Shown here one piece after another: positions 23,480 to 27,840 of a DNA stretch of 27,840 nucleotides. The notes below the pieces were generated by a model that ran no database searches, had not been told where the DNA came from, and saw only the letters and a program-made list of their open reading frames with translations. A program made the translations under genes and the position numbers. This stretch comes from a virus. The stretch is from IMG/VR virus record IMGVR_UViG_3300027896_000175, positions 1 through 27,840 of that record. One strand, written 5' to 3'. The first letter of the stretch is position 1. The number at the start of each line of letters is the position of its first letter.

Positions 23480-23510
23480 TTGACCATTGACAAATTCTGT
23501 GGCATAAATA
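23480..23510 (+). promoter_or_regulatory. Composite promoter for the gp32 gene
   Basis: CATAAATA at 23503-23510 matches the late box. TTGACC at 23480-23485 lies 17 bp upstream of CATAAA, so the same region can also be read as a sigma70-type promoter. A gene needed both early and late would benefit from such a double signal. Predicted start is near 23516. Confidence 0.55.
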
Positions 23511-23516
23511 CACTGT

Positions 23517-23550
23517 CAGTCAGCACTGCTGGCTGTCTAAATCCGTTAGA
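23517..23550 (+). promoter_or_regulatory. Structured leader of the gp32 mRNA, possible autoregulatory operator
   Basis: Two adjacent hairpins sit at the very start of the predicted transcript: 23517-23524 with 23528-23535 (8 bp including one G-U, 3-nt loop ACT), and 23536-23540 with 23546-23550 (TCTAA/TTAGA). They cover -70 to -37 relative to the ATG and are followed by an unpaired A-rich stretch leading to AGGAGG. T4 gene 32 has a pseudoknot in nearly the same place where gp32 nucleates to repress its own translation. The analogy is inference. Confidence 0.5.
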
Positions 23551-23586
23551 TAGGCACATGAAAGCACACATAGGAGGCACATTATC

Positions 23587-24630
23587 ATGGGACTTACTCT
23601 TAAAGAAATCCAAGCCAAGCTGTTAGAACAGCAGGCACGCAAAGACCGCGCAAGAGGCGGCAGTTTTACCGGCGACAACAACATATATCCATTTTGGAAC
23701 AATCCGGAGGGGTCGACTGCGACCTTGCGATTTCTCCCCGATGGAGATGACAGCAACGACTTCTTCTGGGTTGAACGGCTTATCATCAAGCTGCCTTTCC
23801 CTGGAGTCAAGGGACAGAATGACGCCCGTCCAGTTGAAGTACAAGTACCATGCATGGACATGTGGAAGCCAGGCAGCTGCCCGATCGCAGCTGAGACCCG
23901 TCCGTGGTGGAAAGACCCAACGCTCGAAGATCTCGCCCGCAAATACTGGCGCAAGAAGAGCTACCTCTTCCAGGGTTTCGTCACACAGAATCCAAACAAG
24001 GATGACAATCCACCAGAGAATCCAATCAGGCGGTTCATCATCAACCCAAGCGTTTTTGACGTGGTCAAGGGTATCCTCATGCGTCAAGACCTTGAGAATA
24101 GTCCTACTGATTATGCAAATGGTCGCGACTTTTATCTCTCAAAGACAAGCAAGGGAGGCTATGCAAACTATGCTTCATCTAGCTGGTCTATGAAAGAACG
24201 TCCGTTGTCGGATGATGAGCTTGCGGCTATCGAGAAGTTTGGCTTATATAATCTCAGCCAGTTCATGCCCAAGAAGCCAGATGATGCAGGATTGAACGCA
24301 ATCATGGAGATGTTCCATGCGAGCGTGCAAGAGGAACTGTATGATCTCGATCGTTGGGGGCAGTATTATCGTCCAAATGGCATGCGAGCAGACAATGCTG
24401 GCAGCAGCGAGAGCGATACTGACACCACAGCAACTGCGGCTCCGATGGCCAAGCCAGTCACTGCAGCCAGCATCATGGAGCGTGCTGCTCCAAAAGCAGC
24501 TCCTGTGCAAGATGATCCTCCATTTGATACGACTCCAAAGGCAGCGGCACCTGTCAGCGACAAGCCAAAGTCTCAGAGTCCAGATGAGATCCTTGCTGCG
24601 ATCCGCGCACGCAAGCTCGGTCAGCAATAA
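23587..24630 (+). CDS. 32: Single-stranded DNA-binding protein, gp32-like
   Basis: Coats single-stranded DNA in replication and recombination and interacts with UvsX and UvsY. The core matches the gp32 family: TATLRFLPDGD, FPGVKG, WKPGSCPI, RKYWRKKSYLFQGFV, NPIRRFIINPSVFDVVKGIL and YANGRDFYLSKTSKGGYANY. The basic N-terminus (residues 1-24, KLLEQQARKDRAR) corresponds to the cooperativity domain, and the C-terminal ~80 residues are an acidic Ala/Pro-rich tail ending in a helical SPDEILAAIRARKLGQQ, as expected for protein binding. In T4 the core zinc is held by H64, C77, C87 and C90; here only C89 and C98 are seen in that region, so the zinc site may be changed. AGGAGG at 23572-23577 gives strong initiation. 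UvsX is next downstream. Confidence 0.88.
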   Translation: MGLTLKEIQAKLLEQQARKDRARGGSFTGDNNIYPFWNNPEGSTATLRFLPDGDDSNDFFWVERLIIKLPFPGVKGQNDARPVEVQVPCMDMWKPGSCPIAAETRPWWKDPTLEDLARKYWRKKSYLFQGFVTQNPNKDDNPPENPIRRFIINPSVFDVVKGILMRQDLENSPTDYANGRDFYLSKTSKGGYANYASSSWSMKERPLSDDELAAIEKFGLYNLSQFMPKKPDDAGLNAIMEMFHASVQEELYDLDRWGQYYRPNGMRADNAGSSESDTDTTATAAPMAKPVTAASIMERAAPKAAPVQDDPPFDTTPKAAAPVSDKPKSQSPDEILAAIRARKLGQQ

Positions 24631-24647
24631 TCAGACAAATCGGTGTG

Positions 24648-24670
24648 GCGGGCTAGTGATGCTAGCCCGC
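24648..24670 (+). terminator. Hairpin between gp32 and uvsX genes
   Basis: A perfect 9-bp stem (GCGGGCTAG with CTAGCCCGC) around the loop TGATG, 17 nt after the gp32 stop. There is no T-run after it, so it is likely a partial terminator or an mRNA 3'-end stabiliser that lets gp32 be made in excess over UvsX. Confidence 0.6.
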
Positions 24671-24704
24671 GCACTCTTGACACATATGAAAAGGAATCAT
24701 GACA

Positions 24705-25790
24705 ATGCGTCCGTTTGACATCTCGAAGTTTAGAAAAGACATCACCAAGAGCATTCCAAGCCTTAGCATAGGCTTCCACGATCCCAGCACTTGGATCCAT
24801 AGCGGCAATTACGCACTCAATTATGCGATCAGCGGTGATTTTAAGCGCGGCATCCCGCTGGGCAAGGTCACGATGTTCGCTGGGCAGTCGGGCTCGGGCA
24901 AGAGCTACATCTGCTCAGGTAACATCATCCGTAATGCACAGAAAGCTGGCGTGTTTCCAATCTTGATTGATACTGAAAACGCATTGGATGAGAAATGGCT
25001 CCAGCCGCTTGGTGTTGATACCAGCGAGGACAAGCTGCTCAAGTGTAACATGGCTATGATCGACGACGTCGCTCGATTGGTCAGCGACTTCATGAAGGAC
25101 TACAAGGATCGTTTCGAAAAGACTGATCCGGCAGATCGTCCCAAGATCCTATTCGTACTGGATTCTCTGGGCATGATGCTGACTCCAACCGATGTCAACC
25201 AGTTTGAAGCCGGTGAGATGAAGGGCGACATGGGTCGCAAGCCCAAGGCCCTAGCAGCATTGGTGCGTAACTGCGTGAACATGTTTGGCGAATATGATGT
25301 TGGATTGGTGGTCACCAATCACACATATGCATCACAGGACATGTTTGATCCAGATGACAAGATCTCCGGTGGTCAGGGATTCATCTACGCCAGTTCTATC
25401 GTGGTAGCCATGCGCAAGCTCAAGCTCAAGGAAGACGAGGACGGCAAGAAGACCACAGACGTCCGAGGAATACGTGCAGCTTGCAAGATCATGAAGACGC
25501 GCTATAACAAGCCATTTGAGAGCGTTGAGATCAAGATTCCCTGGGACACAGGGATGGATGAATACAGCGGACTGCTCGATCTCTTCGAGAAGAAAGGTGT
25601 GCTGATCAAGGACGGCAACAAGCTCAAATACACTGACAAGAAGGGCCAGGAACATAAGTACTTCCGGTCTGGCATCACCAACGAACTGCTCGATCTTATC
25701 ATGACCGAATGGGACGAATCCAAACTAGCGGTCACGGATGCGATCGAACCAGAAGATGCCAGCGAGGACTATCAAACCGGAGAGGAATGA
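24705..25790 (+). CDS. uvsX: RecA-like recombinase UvsX
   Basis: Strand-exchange ATPase for recombination-dependent replication and repair. Walker A AGQSGSGKS at 59-67, catalytic Glu E92 in IDTENALDE, Walker B ILFVLDSLG at 148-156 and the following NQFEAGEMKGDMG loop and VTNHTYASQD segment match UvsX/RecA. Length 361 is close to T4 UvsX (391). Two starts are possible, ATG at 24699 and ATG at 24705; AAGGA at 24691-24695 favours the second (9 nt spacing against 3). The C-terminus is acidic (EPEDASEDYQTGEE), a usual regulatory tail. It overlaps or abuts a small acidic gene, and UvsY-like protein follows, so the mediator and recombinase are expected from one mRNA. Confidence 0.95.
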   Translation: MRPFDISKFRKDITKSIPSLSIGFHDPSTWIHSGNYALNYAISGDFKRGIPLGKVTMFAGQSGSGKSYICSGNIIRNAQKAGVFPILIDTENALDEKWLQPLGVDTSEDKLLKCNMAMIDDVARLVSDFMKDYKDRFEKTDPADRPKILFVLDSLGMMLTPTDVNQFEAGEMKGDMGRKPKALAALVRNCVNMFGEYDVGLVVTNHTYASQDMFDPDDKISGGQGFIYASSIVVAMRKLKLKEDEDGKKTTDVRGIRAACKIMKTRYNKPFESVEIKIPWDTGMDEYSGLLDLFEKKGVLIKDGNKLKYTDKKGQEHKYFRSGITNELLDLIMTEWDESKLAVTDAIEPEDASEDYQTGEE

Positions 25791-26038
25791 TGAACACAAG
25801 CGCAGCATTGCTCTTGGACGTATGGGAAGCGGTCAGCGAATCGCTTCCTAACTCCAAACGCGAAGACATGGCCCGTAAGCTGATCCATATCTTCGCGGAC
25901 AAGGGCATGGACGAAGATGACTTTGAAAGCATCAAGGGTGAGGATCACTACCTTGACAGTGCTATCGAAGCACAATACACTGGTGAGCATGATGATCCAG
26001 AGACTGATTATGACAGCATGGATTACGACGACGAGTGA
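25790..26038 (+). CDS. Small acidic protein (82 aa), unknown
   Basis: Overlaps the UvsX stop codon. GGAGAGG at 25779-25785 gives a good ribosome site for the ATG at 25790 (an ATG at 25787 is also in frame). The protein is a predicted helix pair (LLLDVWEAVSESLPNSKRED, MARKLIHIFADKGM) with a very acidic C-terminal third (DDPETDYDSMDYDDE). I recognise no domain. Its position between uvsX and a UvsY-like gene suggests a recombination accessory protein or a DNA-mimic-like acidic regulator, but this rests on context alone. Confidence 0.72.
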   Translation: MNTSAALLLDVWEAVSESLPNSKREDMARKLIHIFADKGMDEDDFESIKGEDHYLDSAIEAQYTGEHDDPETDYDSMDYDDE

Positions 26039-26061
26039 TCTAAACGAATGATAGGTGCAGC

Positions 26062-26526
26062 TTGTGGTATAACAAGGTCGTTGACAACCTTGGCGTCTTA
26101 CCGGACGCTGTGGATTACTATCAAAAGCAGCTAGAGACCGCATGGAGTGAGGCCAAGATAGTGGGTAGCGTGGAGAAGAACGCGCAAGAGCTATCTGGCA
26201 TCACTGCCTATCGATTCGGACAGCTGCAAGAAATTGAAGCCATACTCAAGTTCCTCAACATACGCTATGACAAGATACGCAGCGATCACTATCGCCGCTA
26301 TCTGGAACGCTATCAGCGGGAGCTCACTGATCGCAGCATCGAGAAATACATCGATGGCGAGGAGGATGTGATCACCATGGCGACGCTGATCAACGAGGTC
26401 GCGCTGGTGCGCAACAAGTATCTGGCACTGATGAAGGGCCTTGAATCCAAAAACTTCATGATCAGCAACATCGTCAAGCTGCGCATACAGGGCATGGAGG
26501 ACGCGCATCTGGACACTCGTGGGTGA
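26062..26526 (+). CDS. uvsY: UvsY-like recombination mediator
   Basis: Likely the mediator that loads UvsX on gp32-coated single-stranded DNA. The evidence is a helix-rich 154-residue protein of about T4 UvsY size (137), with RYDKIRSDHYRRYLERYQRELTDRSIE-type basic helices, a VALVRNKYLALMKGLESKNF segment and a final IVKLRIQGMED, a C-terminal pattern (KGL..K.F.I.NI.K.R) similar to UvsY proteins of phages distant from T4, and by position after uvsX. TTG at 26062 is the only usable start: a stop lies in frame at 26041, and AGGTG at 26053-26057 is about 4 nt upstream. The alternative is an unrelated small helical DNA-binding protein. Confidence 0.55.
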   Translation: MWYNKVVDNLGVLPDAVDYYQKQLETAWSEAKIVGSVEKNAQELSGITAYRFGQLQEIEAILKFLNIRYDKIRSDHYRRYLERYQRELTDRSIEKYIDGEEDVITMATLINEVALVRNKYLALMKGLESKNFMISNIVKLRIQGMEDAHLDTRG

Positions 26527-26611
26527 TTTACACCCTATTTTAGACTGATTTTGTCTGTTTTCCAGCTATTTTTGCCAATGATTTCAACGGGATATATTTG
26601 GAAAATTCAGG

Positions 26612-26639
26612 TTGACAGCCCGTGCATCCGTGCTATTGT
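26612..26639 (+). promoter_or_regulatory. Strong sigma70-type promoter before the AAA+ gene
   Basis: Consensus TTGACA at 26612-26617, 16-bp spacer, extended -10 TGCTATTGT (TG at 26631-26632, TATTGT at 26634-26639). Predicted start near 26646, giving a 24-nt leader with GGAG at 26658-26661 before the ATG at 26670. It is the only near-consensus host-type promoter I see, and the preceding 85 bp are AT-rich, so it probably serves early transcription. Confidence 0.82.
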
Positions 26640-26669
26640 GCATTATTAGATCAGCACGGAGTCATATTC

Positions 26670-27692
26670 ATGGATCAATTTGTTCATATTAGTGCGGGCT
26701 GGACTCGCGGTGGCGCAACTATCAAGGATCGCACGTTCCTTTTGCTGGACAATCCCAAGCGGGACAAGGATGGCATGTACATCACAGTTGACAGCGACGG
26801 CGGTGCTGATCTGCGATCCGGGCGCAACCGCGTGTACATGGAAGGCATCCACTGCTATCAGCCAACTACCAAAGGTGCTGCTCTCCCTGCTGCTTCGCCA
26901 GTCGAGGCGCGCACGGATGATGAGATCGCACGCGACCTCGGTGAGACATTTGAGATCCTCGGTGAGATGGCCAAGGCTGTCGCCAGCGGTACTGTCAAGG
27001 GGTTGGTAGTGAGTGGCCCGGCTGGCATCGGCAAGAGCCATACCATCGAGACCACGCTGCATGACACGCTGGGCTTGCTTGGTAAGATGAATGGTATGGG
27101 ACCCATGTACGAGGTCATCAGCGGCGGCATCAGCGCCAGCTGTCTCTATGAGAAACTCTGGGAATATCGTGAGGATGGCAAGGTATTGGTGTTTGACGAC
27201 TGCGACGGTGTGCTCTACGACGAGGATAGCTTGAACATCCTCAAGGCAGCCCTGGACAGCAAGAAGACTCGACGGATCAGCTGGAACACGCGCAGCCTGC
27301 ACCTTGAGCGCAAGGACATCCCCAATAGCTTCAATTATGCAGGTGGCATCATCTTCATCACCAACGTGAAGTTTGATCAGATCAAGAGCGCACGCATTGG
27401 CAATCATCTGGAAGCCATCGTCAGCCGTTGCCATTACATGGATATCGGTATTGACAGTGCTCGCGAGAAACTGATCCACATCCGTAACGTGGTTGAACGC
27501 AGCGACATGCTGCGCGATTATCAATTCGATGATCACGAGAAACTCGAGGTCATGGAATATATCCAGCGGCACAATCGCCAGTTGCGCGAGCTCAGCCTCC
27601 GCATGGTGCTGAAGATCGCTGATCTGCGCAAGGCCATGCCTGCTAACTGGCAGCGTTATGTGGAGAAGAACTGCCATCGCAAGGTGGCTTGA
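26670..27692 (+). CDS. AAA+ ATPase
   Basis: ATPase with Walker A SGPAGIGKS at 115-123, Walker B KVLVFDDCD at 171-179, sensor-1 type FITN at 229-232 and an arginine-rich region in LKAALDSKKTRR; the C-terminal third is helical (lid domain). The N-terminal ~80 residues form a separate small domain (GWTRGGATIKDRTFLLLDN) of unknown role. Proteins of this build occur in many phages; their function is not settled, and candidate roles are helicase loading, chaperone-like remodelling or transcription control. The ATG at 26670 has GGAG 8 nt upstream; the longer open frame from 26622 starts before the predicted transcription start. It is transcribed from the near-consensus promoter above, so it is probably an early gene. 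The region after it is noncoding. Confidence 0.82.
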   Translation: MDQFVHISAGWTRGGATIKDRTFLLLDNPKRDKDGMYITVDSDGGADLRSGRNRVYMEGIHCYQPTTKGAALPAASPVEARTDDEIARDLGETFEILGEMAKAVASGTVKGLVVSGPAGIGKSHTIETTLHDTLGLLGKMNGMGPMYEVISGGISASCLYEKLWEYREDGKVLVFDDCDGVLYDEDSLNILKAALDSKKTRRISWNTRSLHLERKDIPNSFNYAGGIIFITNVKFDQIKSARIGNHLEAIVSRCHYMDIGIDSAREKLIHIRNVVERSDMLRDYQFDDHEKLEVMEYIQRHNRQLRELSLRMVLKIADLRKAMPANWQRYVEKNCHRKVA

Positions 27693-27697
27693 AATAC

Positions 27698-27788
27698 CAG
27701 CCGGTAGGCTGCATAGTGTTACATGCGGTGCATGTCCTAGGAATGCATCGCTCTCTAGGATGCGCATCGTGCATTGGCAACGCACGAT
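27698..27788. other. Structured noncoding end region
   Basis: In the 148 nt after the AAA+ gene I see no gene but four inverted repeats in a row: CAGCC-GGTA-GGCTG (27698-27711), ACATGC-GGT-GCATGT (27721-27735), TCCTAG with CTAGGA (27735-27740, 27755-27760), and ATCGTGC with GCACGAT (27766-27772, 27782-27788). None has a T-run, so they are not plain terminators. They could be an RNA structure, a protein-binding site or an origin-like element. Confidence 0.4.
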
Positions 27789-27840
27789 CTATCGGATTCA
27801 GTGATCACGCATCCCGTCAAGCTCGCAACGCAAGGCTGAA

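Noticed and set aside
24677-24682. TTGACA before uvsX as a promoter
   Set aside because: No -10 box lies 16-18 bp downstream before the coding sequence; the hexamer is probably chance.
26646-27785. Long open frame on the minus strand (379 codons)
   Set aside because: It mirrors the AAA+ gene, whose Walker motifs are certain, and the minus-strand translation shows no recognisable domain.
27693-27840. tRNA gene in the terminal noncoding region
   Set aside because: Inverted repeats do not form a cloverleaf, and no T-loop (GTTCRA) or CCA-type acceptor end is present.

Overview
The window is a piece of a T4-like contractile-tailed phage genome (tailed dsDNA virus, Caudoviricetes), most likely an uncultured environmental myovirus. 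The diagnostic genes are a tail sheath C-terminal domain (T4 gp18), tail tube (gp19), a gp4-type TnsA-like nuclease, both terminase subunits (gp16 and gp17), gp32 single-strand binding protein, UvsX and a UvsY-like mediator. Short motifs of the form (A/C)TAAATA lie just before many of these genes and resemble T4 late promoters (consensus TATAAATA). I saw no tRNA, rRNA, CRISPR array, insertion sequence or integrase. The host cannot be named from this sequence.

Layout. (1) 1-3794: 3' part of a very large sheath gene, closed by a strong hairpin. (2) 3860-12045: an accessory cassette of about 8.2 kb sitting between sheath and tube genes, which are neighbours in T4. It encodes a small unknown protein, two paralogous twitch-domain radical SAM enzymes, a third radical SAM enzyme with a SPASM/twitch-like C-terminus, two paralogous short PLP-dependent (fold type I) enzymes, a short-chain dehydrogenase, an unknown protein with a P-loop-like N-terminus, a small kinase-like protein with an altered catalytic loop, and an Asp/Asn-hydroxylase-like 2OG-Fe(II) oxygenase. 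(3) 12146-15434: tail tube, a tube-like baseplate candidate, two unknown probable virion proteins and gp4. (4) 15445-23478: packaging block. Small and large terminase are separated by a protein with a T4-like capsid targeting sequence, a repeat-rich 818-residue protein and two SprT-like zinc metallopeptidases; an unknown 343-residue protein follows. (5) 23480-26526: recombination and replication block with gp32 (structured mRNA leader), UvsX, a small acidic protein and a UvsY-like protein. (6) 26612-27840: sigma70-like promoter, an AAA+ ATPase and a structured noncoding end.

How the genes work together. Blocks 3 and 4 build and fill the virion, block 5 does recombination-dependent replication, and block 2 looks like a biosynthetic or modification pathway carried as cargo. 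Radical SAM, PLP, SDR and 2OG enzymes in tightly spaced genes suggest a multistep conversion of one small molecule, sugar or peptide; the substrate cannot be read from sequence. This cassette is the best candidate for an undescribed system. A second notable signal is that four genes have a promoter-like box ending exactly 5 nt before the ATG with no Shine-Dalgarno sequence, which predicts leaderless mRNAs.
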